Positions 7,462 through 13,868 of a stretch of DNA of 13,868 bases are shown here, in pieces. The translations under genes were made by a program, and so were the position numbers. The DNA is from Bacteroidota bacterium (GTDB lineage: Bacteria > Bacteroidota > Bacteroidia > NS11-12g > UBA9320). Position 1 is the first letter of the stretch. Each line of letters starts with the position of its first letter. The DNA is taken from NCBI GenBank assembly GCA_947499775.1, contig CANMPY010000016.1:1-13868 (forward strand). Reading direction: 5' to 3'. The notes beneath the pieces were generated by a model. The model ran no database searches. It was not told where the DNA came from and saw only the letters and a program-made list of their open reading frames with translations.

Positions 7462-8556
7462 CTATAAAAATGGCAATTTTACTACAACTGCTTTTAATTC
7501 CTTTCCTCGTATTTCGATAAATATTTCGGATCCAGGTTTAGAATATTCACTTGCTACATAGCCCATACCAATTGGTTTATTTAAGCTAGGGCTTTGTGTG
7601 CCACTGGTAACTTCACCTATAGTATTTCCATTGCCATCCGTAATTTTATAAAATTGACGAGGAATTCCGCGATCCAATAAGTCGAATCCAACTAATTTTT
7701 TTGAGGGTTTATTTTCTTTAATGGCTTTATGGTAAGCACTATTTGTAAAGTCTTTTTCAAATTTTGTAATCCATCCCAATCCCGCTTCAATCGGCGATGT
7801 TTCATCGTTGATGTCATGACCATATAAGCAAAAGCCTTTTTCAAGTCTTAGCGTGTCGCGTGCACCTAGTCCAGCTGGGATAATTTCGAATTCTTTGCCT
7901 GCATCTAAAATGGCATTCCAAAAATGTTCAGCATCTTTATTTAACATATAAATTTCGAAGCCACCTGCACCTGTATAGCCAGTATTAGAAATAATAGTGT
8001 TTTCAATTCCAGCCATCGTTCCTATTTTAAAAGTGTAATATTCCATTTCTGAAAGGTTCACTTTTGTTAATTTCTGAAGAACCTTAATAGCATTTGGGCC
8101 TTGTACGGCAAGTAAACTCATTTCATTGCTTAAGTTTACCATGTCTACTTCGCCTGTATTGTGTTTCGAAATCCAATCCCAATCTTTATCAATATTTCCT
8201 GCATTTACTACCAAGTAGTATTCGTTTTCGGTATAACGATACACCAAAAGATCATCCACTATTCCACCTGTATTATTTGGAAGGCAACTGTATTGTACTT
8301 TGCCGTCGGTTAATTTAGAAACATCATTACTCGTTACGCGTTGCAATAGGTCTAAAACACCTGGGCCTTTTAATGAAAATTCGCCCATATGCGAAACATC
8401 AAATATTCCCACATTATTTCGCACCGCATGATGCTCGGGCATGAGGCCACTGTATTGAACGGGCATATTAAAACCTGCAAATGGCACCATTTTACCTCCT
8501 GCTGCAATGTGAACTTCGTTTAAAGGAACTAAGGTTAAGGATTGAGTTTCTGACAT
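7462..8556 (-). CDS. gcvT: Aminomethyltransferase, glycine cleavage system T protein
   Basis: Transfers the aminomethyl-derived C1 unit from lipoylated H protein to tetrahydrofolate, releasing ammonia, as part of the cytoplasmic glycine cleavage system. The 364-residue chain has normal length. Diagnostic segments are MVPFAGFNMPVQYSG near residue 23, VGIFDVSHMGEF near 49, GGIVDDLLVYR with the key Asp101, NTGYTGAGGFEIYM, GLGARDTLRLEKG and the C-terminal barrel with GEVTSGTQSPSL and PIGMGYV. GcvH and GcvP are not in the window; in Bacteroidota these genes are often scattered. The upstream 162-base gap to sod holds a strong inverted repeat and a possible -7 box, suggesting gcvT has its own transcription start. 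Confidence 0.96.
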   Translation of the reverse strand: MSETQSLTLVPLNEVHIAAGGKMVPFAGFNMPVQYSGLMPEHHAVRNNVGIFDVSHMGEFSLKGPGVLDLLQRVTSNDVSKLTDGKVQYSCLPNNTGGIVDDLLVYRYTENEYYLVVNAGNIDKDWDWISKHNTGEVDMVNLSNEMSLLAVQGPNAIKVLQKLTKVNLSEMEYYTFKIGTMAGIENTIISNTGYTGAGGFEIYMLNKDAEHFWNAILDAGKEFEIIPAGLGARDTLRLEKGFCLYGHDINDETSPIEAGLGWITKFEKDFTNSAYHKAIKENKPSKKLVGFDLLDRGIPRQFYKITDGNGNTIGEVTSGTQSPSLNKPIGMGYVASEYSKPGSEIFIEIRGKELKAVVVKLPFL

Positions 8557-8572
8557 GGATATTTATTTTTTG

Positions 8573-8580
8573 CGAAGATA
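8573..8580 (-). promoter_or_regulatory. Candidate -7 promoter box for gcvT
   Basis: Reads TATCTTCG on the minus strand, one mismatch from TAnnTTTG, 16 bases ahead of the gcvT ATG and just downstream of the inverted repeat. No convincing TTG -33 partner was found, so this is tentative. Confidence 0.25.
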
Positions 8581-8591
8581 CATCAATTTTA

Positions 8592-8638
8592 GATTTTGGA
8601 CATTTTGAATTTATGACGACTTCAAAATGCCCAAAGTC
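8592..8638 (-). terminator. Strong imperfect hairpin between sod and gcvT
   Basis: The arms at 8592-8609 and 8621-8638 pair over 18 positions with a single A-C mismatch and one G-T wobble. The inner nine pairs (CATTTTGAA with TTCAAAATG) are perfect, around an 11-base loop. It lies 80 bases past the sod stop and upstream of the possible gcvT promoter, so a sod 3'-end terminator or RNA-stabilising hairpin is the simplest reading. No run of U follows on either strand, so it is not a canonical intrinsic terminator. Alternatives are an operator or a small mobile-repeat remnant. Confidence 0.5.
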
Positions 8639-8718
8639 ATAAGCGTAAAACGAAGAGTAGGGGAATTGGATAAATCCCCAATCGTAAAACTATTTTGGCC
8701 AACAATATGGAAAGATTA

Positions 8719-9327
8719 TTATAATGCGGCTTCGTAACGCAATGAAATTTCGGCCCAATTGATTACATTAAAAAATGCAGCGATATATTCTGGACGCCTG
8801 TTTTGGTAATTTAGATAATAGGCGTGTTCCCATACATCCATTCCTAATATTGGAGTGCCTTTACATTCCGAAATATCCATAAGTGGATTATCTTGATTTG
8901 GTGTGCTGCAAACCGATAATTTACCTGTGGCCTGAACACATAACCATGCCCATCCAGAACCAAAGCGAGTGGTTCCTGCCGCTGCAAATAATTCTTTAAA
9001 CTTTTCAAATCCACCTAAATCATTTTCTATGGCTTCGGCTAATTTGCCTTGTGGTGTTCCTCCTCCATTGGCGCTCATACTTGTCCAAAACATAGAATGA
9101 TTATAGTGACCTCCTCCATTATTGCGAACAGCCATTGGAAATTTTCCAATGTTTTGACAAAGGGATACAATATCCATATTTTCCATTTCTGTTCCAGCAA
9201 TGGCATTATTAAGGTTTGTTACATATGCATTGTGATGTTTGCTATGGTGTATTTCCATAGTTCGTGCGTCAATGTGAGGCTCTAGCGCTGCGTAATCGTA
9301 GGGTAAATTTGGTAATTGATGTGACAT
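8719..9327 (-). CDS. sodA: Superoxide dismutase, Mn-type of the Fe/Mn family
   Basis: Dismutes superoxide to oxygen and hydrogen peroxide. At 202 residues it is full length with no signal peptide, so it is cytoplasmic. Metal ligands are His27 (MEIHHSKHHNAY), His77 (GGGHYNHSMFW), Asp164 and His168 (DVWEHAYYLNYQNRRPEYI). The gateway Tyr is in HHNAY. Metal preference markers favour manganese: glycine before the His in GGGHYNH and Gln145 in STPNQDNP, where iron enzymes usually carry Gln in the earlier helix and Ala here. Cambialistic use cannot be excluded, as known in other Bacteroidota. It is the first gene of the minus-strand run and has a good candidate -7 box 22 bases upstream of the ATG. 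It is divergent from the lipoprotein gene at 9449. Confidence 0.96.
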   Translation of the reverse strand: MSHQLPNLPYDYAALEPHIDARTMEIHHSKHHNAYVTNLNNAIAGTEMENMDIVSLCQNIGKFPMAVRNNGGGHYNHSMFWTSMSANGGGTPQGKLAEAIENDLGGFEKFKELFAAAGTTRFGSGWAWLCVQATGKLSVCSTPNQDNPLMDISECKGTPILGMDVWEHAYYLNYQNRRPEYIAAFFNVINWAEISLRYEAAL

Positions 9328-9348
9328 GATTTTATAAGTTTTAAGTCA

Positions 9349-9356
9349 CAAATTTA
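9349..9356 (-). promoter_or_regulatory. Candidate -7 promoter box for sod
   Basis: Reads TAAATTTG on the minus strand, an exact match to TAnnTTTG. It would place the transcript start near 9343 and give a leader of about 15 bases before the ATG at 9327. A TTG -33 partner at normal spacing is not obvious. Confidence 0.4.
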
Positions 9357-9429
9357 TGAATTACTAAGCTAAGAAGGGGCATACCGCAATAAAAGAGTAA
9401 TAATAACATACATATTAAAGTGAATCCAT

Positions 9430-9437
9430 TAATTTTG
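9430..9437 (+). promoter_or_regulatory. Candidate -7 promoter box for the Rieske-like lipoprotein gene
   Basis: TAATTTTG fits TAnnTTTG exactly and lies 11 bases before the ATG at 9449, inside a short palindrome (TTAATT-TTG-AATTAA, 9429-9443). The implied leader is nearly absent and no -33 TTG is visible, so confidence is low. Confidence 0.25.
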
Positions 9438-9448
9438 AATTAAGAAAA

Positions 9449-9904
9449 ATGAAAAAAAGCCTATCCTTATTATTCCTGTTTTCTTGTTTTTGTTTATTCA
9501 GTTGCAAAGACGACACACCGAACTCCAATGCCTATATTCCATCGGGCCCGGTTAGTTTGGTCATAAATACAGATTTGCCAGAATATTATCACCTTAAAAC
9601 GCCAGGAACTTATATCTATCAACCCGGAGGGAATAGAGGCGTGATTGTTATTCACGATTTTGATGATAAATATCTGACCATTGAAAGAACCTGTAGTTTG
9701 GAACCAGACAAAGCTTGCGCTAAAATTTACGTTGACAGCTCTTCCTTAAATTTGCGTTGCGGCGGATTTAATAATACACTTTGGTTGCCCTGTTGCGATA
9801 GCAGATTTACCTATAACGGATGGGTATATCAAGGGCCGGCGCAGTATCCCTTGCGAACTTATAATACCACCCTAAGCGGATCTGTGATTACCATTAGAAA
9901 TTAA
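9449..9904 (+). CDS. Lipoprotein with a Rieske-like fold lacking iron-sulfur ligands
   Basis: The 151-residue product has a lipoprotein signal (LFSC, lipidated Cys19) and should be anchored in the envelope. The rest follows the Rieske pattern: a first strand pair PVSLVINTDLPEYY, a PGTYIYQPGGNRGVIVI segment, box I-like RTCSLEPDKAC (82-90), box II-like LPCCDSRF (113-120) and the typical tail NGWVYQGPAQYPLRTY. In true Rieske proteins box I is CxH and box II CxxH. Here the box I His is Leu84, the first box II Cys is Leu113 and the His is Cys116, so a 2Fe-2S cluster cannot bind in the normal way. Cys82, 90, 104, 115 and 116 could form disulfides or hold another metal. It lies 36 bases upstream of xth and may be co-transcribed. 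The fold assignment is by eye; the function is unknown. Confidence 0.65.
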   Translation: MKKSLSLLFLFSCFCLFSCKDDTPNSNAYIPSGPVSLVINTDLPEYYHLKTPGTYIYQPGGNRGVIVIHDFDDKYLTIERTCSLEPDKACAKIYVDSSSLNLRCGGFNNTLWLPCCDSRFTYNGWVYQGPAQYPLRTYNTTLSGSVITIRN

Positions 9905-9940
9905 AGATTTACTTTATAAATAGTAAACATACTCATTAAT

Positions 9941-10714
9941 ATGCCTCTAAAAGTTTTAACCTATAATGTCAATGGAATTCGAGCAGCGCTAGCAAAAGAG
10001 CTAGTAGATTTTTTAGATAAAGAAAATCCAGATATTGTTTGTTTCCAAGAAATAAAGGCGCTTTCGAGCCAATTCGACGCCTCTGTTTTTGAGAGGCATG
10101 GTTATTATTGTTACTGGTTTAGTGCTCAAAAATTAGGGTATAGCGGTGTAGGAATACTATCAAAAAAAGCAGCTAACCATATTGAGTATGGGGTTGGCGA
10201 CGAATTAGCTGACTTTGAGGGCAGAGTAATTCGCGCCGATTTTGAAACTTTTTCGGTTATAAGTGCTTACTTTCCTTCGGGAACCGCAGGAGACCATAGG
10301 CAGATTGTTAAGTATAATTTTTTGGATTTATTTTCTCGACACATAAACCAATTAAAAACCAAAATACCCAATCTGATAATTTGTGGGGATTATAATATTT
10401 GTCATGAGGCCATTGATATACACGATCCTAAAGGAAACAAAGATAGCAGCGGTTTTTTGCCAGAGGAAAGAGAGTGGATGAGTGCATTTTTTAAGAGTGG
10501 CTTTATCGACACTTTTAGGCATTTAAACAAAGAAGCCCCTAATCATTATACCTGGTGGAGTTATAGGGCAAACGCCAGGCAAAATAATAAAGGTTGGCGC
10601 ATAGATTATATTTCGGTTAACAAAGAATTAGCCGATAGCATTATCGATGCCAAAATACTGCCAAATGATATTCATAGCGACCATTGTGCTAGCTATGTTA
10701 TTTTGAGTATTTAA
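9941..10714 (+). CDS. xth: Exodeoxyribonuclease III (AP endonuclease, ExoIII/APE1 family)
   Basis: Mg-dependent enzyme that cleaves DNA 5' of abasic sites and degrades 3' ends in base-excision repair, in the cytoplasm. The 257-residue protein is complete and carries all motifs of the exonuclease-endonuclease-phosphatase fold: LTYNVNGIRAAL, CFQEIKA with metal ligand Glu37, GYSGVGILSK, SAYFPSG, ICGDYNICHEAIDIHDP with the catalytic Asp and Asn, GFLPEEREWM, FIDTFR, YTWWSYR, GWRIDYI, and the closing SDHCA with the catalytic Asp-His pair. The start ATG gives the usual short first strand. It follows the lipoprotein gene by 36 bases and is convergent with the GldM-C-like gene across a 41-base gap, in which I see no clear terminator. 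Confidence 0.96.
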   Translation: MPLKVLTYNVNGIRAALAKELVDFLDKENPDIVCFQEIKALSSQFDASVFERHGYYCYWFSAQKLGYSGVGILSKKAANHIEYGVGDELADFEGRVIRADFETFSVISAYFPSGTAGDHRQIVKYNFLDLFSRHINQLKTKIPNLIICGDYNICHEAIDIHDPKGNKDSSGFLPEEREWMSAFFKSGFIDTFRHLNKEAPNHYTWWSYRANARQNNKGWRIDYISVNKELADSIIDAKILPNDIHSDHCASYVILSI

Positions 10715-10755
10715 TTTTATAACGATCACAAAAAAGCGGGTTGAGTTTTTAGACC

Positions 10756-11763
10756 TTAGTCTTGAATTGTGATTCGAACTGAATTGCAAATTCCATAGGT
10801 TCCGTCTGGTCTAACATATGTTGGTTGATTAAAAAGGAGGATATCTCCAGGTTTTAATTTTTCTTTTAAAATTTTCTTCAAAGATTCTGAAAAATGATTG
10901 CCAGTTTGCTCAAAAACCTCATCGGGCCCGCGCAATGGCAATACTAACACAGAAAAAGAGGTAACCTGAAACATATCAATAGGCGATCCTGGTAAATCAA
11001 ATTTATGTACAGTTAATTCTCTTAGGTTTATGACCTCATCAATGGAATATGAATTTTTCTCTGAAATGGGATATAAATAAGGCCCGTATTTTTCTTCTTT
11101 AATTAGAAAAATCGAGCTACCTAATTTTTGTTCACCCTCACTATTTTTCAATAGAATGTCATCAAATAGAATGCGCCCACCATGCTCCATTTTTAGGACC
11201 TCATTTTTGATCTGCGGCGACATAGCGTCTCCAACAACAGCATAAGCACTTAAGCTTCCCGATTTTTTGGGAACCACCAAACAGGAATATCCGCTCACAT
11301 AGTAACCTTTGCTAGCGCTCAAGGTCCATTCGTCATCAGCAGCAATATTCATTTTATTTAAAGAGGTTAACTGCTCTGTGGTAATTCTATCGCCCGAACG
11401 AAAGTGGTCGAGACCCATAGCAAAGGCATTTTTTCGGGCTATACCAAATGTTTTGCTCCCAACTAAATAATTTCCATCTTCTTTTCGAACAAAAACATCC
11501 AAACGTACGCTATCACCCAAATGGTGTTGCGTTAAGTGCCCTGAAGCAAGGGATACAATATATTTTCCATCTACCCCATTTAGAATTCCAAAGCGCGACG
11601 CTGTAGTTGTTATTTTCGAACTGTCGTAGCCATCAACGATTACACTTACACGATGGCTTTGGTCCAAATAAAAAATGCTCCCATTATCGCTTTTTATAGA
11701 AAAGTTTTGTGAATACCCATTAAAAAAGGAACACACGAGTAATAAGTTGATAATTTGTTTCAT
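10756..11763 (-). CDS. Secreted protein with tandem GldM C-terminal-like domains
   Basis: A 335-residue periplasmic or secreted protein. I start it at the ATG at 11763, not the in-frame ATG at 11781: MKQIINLLLVCSFFNGYSQ is a clean signal peptide, and the candidate -7 box at 11783-11790 would start transcription after the earlier ATG. Mature residues about 21-109 resemble the penultimate GldM domain (VSVIVDGYDSSKITTT, DGKYIVSLAS, VGSKTFGIARK). Two repeats resembling the last GldM domain follow: about 124-221 (ITTEQLTSLNKM, YSCLVVPKKSG, GGRILFDDILL) and about 239-334 (IDEVINLRELTV, FSVLVLPLRG, PGDILLFNQ). GldM's transmembrane helix and helical bundle are missing, so it cannot replace GldM in the motor. 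It shares its last domain with the protein at 4739-5140. The role is unknown; I infer an accessory envelope interaction module. Confidence 0.7.
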   Translation of the reverse strand: MKQIINLLLVCSFFNGYSQNFSIKSDNGSIFYLDQSHRVSVIVDGYDSSKITTTASRFGILNGVDGKYIVSLASGHLTQHHLGDSVRLDVFVRKEDGNYLVGSKTFGIARKNAFAMGLDHFRSGDRITTEQLTSLNKMNIAADDEWTLSASKGYYVSGYSCLVVPKKSGSLSAYAVVGDAMSPQIKNEVLKMEHGGRILFDDILLKNSEGEQKLGSSIFLIKEEKYGPYLYPISEKNSYSIDEVINLRELTVHKFDLPGSPIDMFQVTSFSVLVLPLRGPDEVFEQTGNHFSESLKKILKEKLKPGDILLFNQPTYVRPDGTYGICNSVRITIQD

Positions 11764-11782
11764 AAATAAGTTAAAAGGCATA

Positions 11783-11790
11783 CAAATATA
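11783..11790 (-). promoter_or_regulatory. Candidate -7 promoter box for the GldM-C-like gene
   Basis: Reads TATATTTG on the minus strand, an exact TAnnTTTG match, with a TTG at 11814-11816 (minus strand) 23 bases further upstream. Transcription would begin near 11777, downstream of the ATG at 11781 but upstream of the ATG at 11763, which supports the shorter start for this gene. Confidence 0.4.
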
Positions 11791-11983
11791 ATTAAATCCA
11801 ATACATATTAATCCAAGGAATTTAAGCGCATTCCTAAAGCCATAAGAGAATAGGTGTTTTACTAAATTTAAGCAGAAAACGTTTCGGTGAACCCCTTAAT
11901 TGAACAGGTGCAAAACATGTAAACAAAATTGTGCGAGCCAACAATAACAAATGCTAACTTGCGATGAACATTAGGCTAAAACC

Positions 11984-12610
11984 ATGCAGCCCCATATTCT
12001 TAAAATGCTAATTAAAGGAGAGGATGAAATCCTTGATTTTAAGCAAACCATTTCCAGTGCGTCAAAAATTGCCAAAACCATGGTGGCATTTGCAAATCAC
12101 AAGGGCGGGACTTTATTGGTAGGCATACGCGACAATAAAACGGTGGCGGGTATACGAACAGAGGATGAAAAATACATGTTGGATTTGGCGGCCACATTTT
12201 TTTGTAAACCAGAAGTTAAAATAGCGATTGAGGAGTGGGAAATTGACGGTAAATTGGTTTTAGAATGTAGCGTATTTGAGGGGATGGATAAACCGTATTA
12301 CGCTAAAGATGAGGATGGGGATTGGTGGGCCTATATCCGAGTAAAGGACAAAAGCTTATTGGCAAGCAAAATTGTGGTGGATGTATTGCGAAGACAGACT
12401 TTAAAAACGGGGACTCAAATTAACTATTCGTCTAAAGAAAAAGCCTTGTTTGAATATTTGGCTATAAACAATAAAATCACGCTAAAACAATTTAGCAAAA
12501 TGCTGAATTTAAGTCGACAAAGAGCATCAAAAATATTGGTAAATTTAATCAGCACAGGTTTAATTAGAAATCACACTACCGAAAAAATGGAATTCTATAC
12601 ACTAAGCTGA
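11984..12610 (+). CDS. AlbA_2/Schlafen-type nucleic-acid-binding protein with C-terminal winged helix
   Basis: The 208-residue product starts with the AlbA_2 (Schlafen, formerly divergent AAA-4) domain: GEDEILDFKQTI at 12-23, KTMVAFANHKGGTLLVGIRDN at 31-51 (key part FANHKGGTLLVGI) and a domain end near residue 135 with WWAYIRVKDKSLLAS. Residues about 147-208 look like a winged helix-turn-helix: KEKALFEYLAINN, ITLKQFSKMLNLSRQRASKI, then a wing ending EFYTLS. Proteins of this type are often called ATP-binding transcriptional regulators, though nucleic-acid binding or RNA cleavage is known for Schlafen domains elsewhere. It stands alone between the GldM-C-like gene and a small lipoprotein gene, with no partner that suggests a defence role. 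The regulator function is inferred from domain architecture. Confidence 0.8.
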   Translation: MQPHILKMLIKGEDEILDFKQTISSASKIAKTMVAFANHKGGTLLVGIRDNKTVAGIRTEDEKYMLDLAATFFCKPEVKIAIEEWEIDGKLVLECSVFEGMDKPYYAKDEDGDWWAYIRVKDKSLLASKIVVDVLRRQTLKTGTQINYSSKEKALFEYLAINNKITLKQFSKMLNLSRQRASKILVNLISTGLIRNHTTEKMEFYTLS

Positions 12611-12669
12611 CTAATAAAGGTTGGTAAAGTGATGTAATAATCAGACCTTTGAGGCGTTATTTTATTATA

Positions 12670-12804
12670 ATGAAACAATTTAAATTAGCAATAATTGCAA
12701 GTTTACTCGGATTAATCGTGCTGTCTTCATGTGGTTCCACAAGAAAGTCAAGAAGCCCAAAAGGGTATTTTAGCACAGGGTGCAAATGTCCATTGAAATT
12801 TTAA
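12670..12804 (+). CDS. Small lipoprotein of 44 residues, function unknown
   Basis: A short open frame with a textbook lipoprotein signal: MKQF, hydrophobic LAIIASLLGLIVL, lipobox LSSC with Cys21. The mature part is only 24 residues, basic and with two more cysteines (STGCKCPLKF). Such tiny lipoproteins are common in Bacteroidota and I recognise no named family. It lies 59 bases after the AlbA_2 gene, and its stop overlaps the stop of the convergent M28 peptidase by 4 bases. The signal peptide quality makes me accept it as a real gene despite its size. Confidence 0.6.
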   Translation: MKQFKLAIIASLLGLIVLSSCGSTRKSRSPKGYFSTGCKCPLKF

Positions 12805-13868
12805 ATCAATAGGATAAAGTCGCGGATTAATAAAAAAGATTTAGAGTAATAGTCGCCTAGAATCATATTCTTAGGCGCATCATTAATGTCGTGATAATGG
12901 GTGTAATTGCCCATTAAATAAAAGAAAAATCCTTTAACGCCACGCTCTACAAACCAGTAATGATCGCTATTGGCGGCCTTTCCCCTACTTTTGAATGCGG
13001 GTAAATATTTTTTGTCAATCAAGCCATTAGCCTCCTGAAGTTTAGTAAAATAATCAGGAAAAATAGTTGCATTTACTACGGCCATACCTTTTTCGCCGCT
13101 CCCCATCAAATCGAGGTTTATTAAGAACTTTATTTTTTGAAGGGGTAGTTCGTCCCAGGGATTATCCGTGTAATGTTTGCTTCCTATTAAGCCTGCTTCT
13201 TCGCCTGCAAAGGCAATAAATGCTATAGAATATTTACATGGGTTTTTGCTAAAATAATTTGCCATATCTAGCATCATTGCTACACCGCTTGCATTGTCGT
13301 TGGCACCAGGAAAAATAGTTTTTCCCATCATACCTAGGTGGTCGTAATGAGCGGTAAGTACTATAAACGTATCTTTTATTTCGGTTCCTTCAATATATCC
13401 CAATACATTATTTGCATTATGCTCAACCAATGAAGTGGTTATATTGACTCTAATTTTTTTTGCATTTAAGGGAAACGCGGTTTTTAGTATATCAATGCTA
13501 GCATACTTTTCTTGTCGAGTACTTACACTCCATGTTAATTTTTTTTGGAGATTAACCTTTAATTCAATCTTTGCAGATTTTTCATTTTCAAGCGCAGTTG
13601 CCTTATACGATGTATCTAATACCAAGGCAATTTTGCGCGTATGTTTAGCGTAGTTTATGGTTTGGTGGGTTTTGAGCTTAAATGATTTTTTAATGCTTGG
13701 GCAACCTGGGTTAATAATATAGTCTAGTCCAGCAATGAGCGGTTTGCCATCAATTTTTACGCTGCAAGCTTTTGGAAACGTGTTGACGGGAAACGTAAAA
13801 GGGTAAAAAAAATCATCCTTTTTAAAAGTACGTAGCCCGAATGTTTTATAGGATTCATTAATAAATTG
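12801..13868 (-). CDS. M28 family zinc aminopeptidase (5' partial)
   Basis: Binuclear-zinc exopeptidase of the M28 family, usually exported in Bacteroidota. The reading frame stays open to the window edge (355 codons visible), so the TTG at 13625 is internal and the true start lies beyond 13868. The zinc-binding set is complete: His and Asp in LTAHYDHLG, bridging Asp in GANDNASGVAMML, the Glu pair in AFAGEEAGLIGS, Asp in LINLDLMGSG, and a last His in YTHYHDINDAP. About 160 residues precede the catalytic core here and include DGKPLIAGLDYIINPG and KIALVLDTS, where M28 enzymes of this kind carry a protease-associated insertion. A signal peptide, if any, is outside the window. The 3' end overlaps the small lipoprotein gene by 4 bases. 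Confidence 0.93.
   Translation of the reverse strand, partial: QFINESYKTFGLRTFKKDDFFYPFTFPVNTFPKACSVKIDGKPLIAGLDYIINPGCPSIKKSFKLKTHQTINYAKHTRKIALVLDTSYKATALENEKSAKIELKVNLQKKLTWSVSTRQEKYASIDILKTAFPLNAKKIRVNITTSLVEHNANNVLGYIEGTEIKDTFIVLTAHYDHLGMMGKTIFPGANDNASGVAMMLDMANYFSKNPCKYSIAFIAFAGEEAGLIGSKHYTDNPWDELPLQKIKFLINLDLMGSGEKGMAVVNATIFPDYFTKLQEANGLIDKKYLPAFKSRGKAANSDHYWFVERGVKGFFFYLMGNYTHYHDINDAPKNMILGDYYSKSFLLIRDFILLI

Noticed and set aside
7401..7520. Plus-strand frame of 39 codons encoding a very hydrophobic peptide (MKRILPLVQVLLAL...)
   Set aside because: It is divergent from the NMO-family start and half of it is antisense to the end of gcvT. The hydrophobicity there can come from the complement of charged codons. 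There is no convincing promoter or ribosome site.
8094..8318. Plus-strand open frame inside gcvT
   Set aside because: Antisense to conserved gcvT sequence, with no sign of its own coding pattern.
8557..8718. Possible glycine riboswitch upstream of gcvT
   Set aside because: The gap is structured but shows none of the conserved core segments of glycine riboswitches that I know, and the main hairpin lies upstream of the likely gcvT transcript start.
8627..8737. Plus-strand frame of 36 codons (MPKVISVKRRVGELD...) in the sod-gcvT gap
   Set aside because: It starts inside the right arm of the inverted repeat and runs into the end of sod antisense. There is no promoter or ribosome site and no recognisable product.
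9049..9285. Plus-strand open frame inside sod
   Set aside because: Antisense to metal-ligand regions of sod; a chance frame.
10715..10755. A-run and T-run in the xth/GldM-C-like convergent gap as a bidirectional terminator
   Set aside because: Only A-T pairs can form around an unpaired core; there is no G+C-rich stem.
11955..11962. TAACTTGC with TTG at 11929-11931 as a promoter for the AlbA_2 gene
   Set aside because: It resembles TAnnTTTG with one T missing, and spacing is at the upper limit, so it is not listed as a feature. I see nothing else in the 11791-11983 gap.
12616..12650. Inverted repeat AAAGGT/ACCTTT after the AlbA_2 gene as a possible terminator
   Set aside because: Only six pairs with a 23-base loop. 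A U-rich stretch follows, but the stem is too weak to call.
13435..13653. Plus-strand open frame inside the M28 gene
   Set aside because: Antisense to a frame that continues intact to the window edge and carries all M28 motifs downstream.

Overview
The window looks like chromosomal DNA from a member of the Bacteroidota, probably a Flavobacteriales-like or related lineage. The reasons are the strong A+T bias, the lack of clear Shine-Dalgarno sites, several upstream boxes that fit the Bacteroidota -7 consensus TAnnTTTG, a single-chain (alpha-beta fused) 2-oxoacid dehydrogenase E1, and proteins built from domains resembling the C-terminal half of the gliding/type IX secretion protein GldM. I cannot place it at genus level. 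I see no insertion sequence, prophage, CRISPR array, tRNA or rRNA. No intergenic gap exceeds about 220 bases.

Layout, left to right. A 5'-truncated pheS (1-993, +) converges on and overlaps aroE, which sits behind an outer-membrane-type protein gene in a two-gene minus-strand unit (2410 to 967). A divergent gap of about 180 bases carries a perfect 12-bp tandem duplication. It leads to the fused E1 gene (2590-4677, +), then to a small secreted GldM-C-like protein (4739-5140, +). Next is a minus-strand run of four genes: Mn-type superoxide dismutase (9327-8719), glycine cleavage T protein (8556-7462), an NMO/FabK-family flavoprotein (7396-6449) and an M16 zinc protease (6376-5141, TTG start). 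A strong imperfect inverted repeat lies between sod and gcvT. On the plus strand follow a lipoprotein with a Rieske-like fold that has lost its cluster ligands (9449-9904) and exodeoxyribonuclease III (9941-10714). A second, larger GldM-C-like secreted protein (11763-10756, -) comes next, then an AlbA_2/Schlafen-domain protein with a winged helix (11984-12610, +) and a 44-residue lipoprotein (12670-12804, +). The last gene, a 5'-truncated M28 metallopeptidase (12801 to the window edge, -), overlaps the lipoprotein by 4 bp.

How the genes fit together. Most are unlinked housekeeping functions: Phe-tRNA charging, shikimate pathway, branched-chain 2-oxoacid oxidation, one-carbon metabolism, superoxide defence, DNA base repair and proteolysis. 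I found no coherent new multi-gene system. The more interesting content is in the envelope-directed accessory genes: two separate orphan proteins with GldM-like C-terminal domains, the ligand-less Rieske-like lipoprotein, and the unrecognised beta-barrel-type protein linked to aroE. Compactness is notable: three convergent gene pairs overlap or touch at their stop codons.
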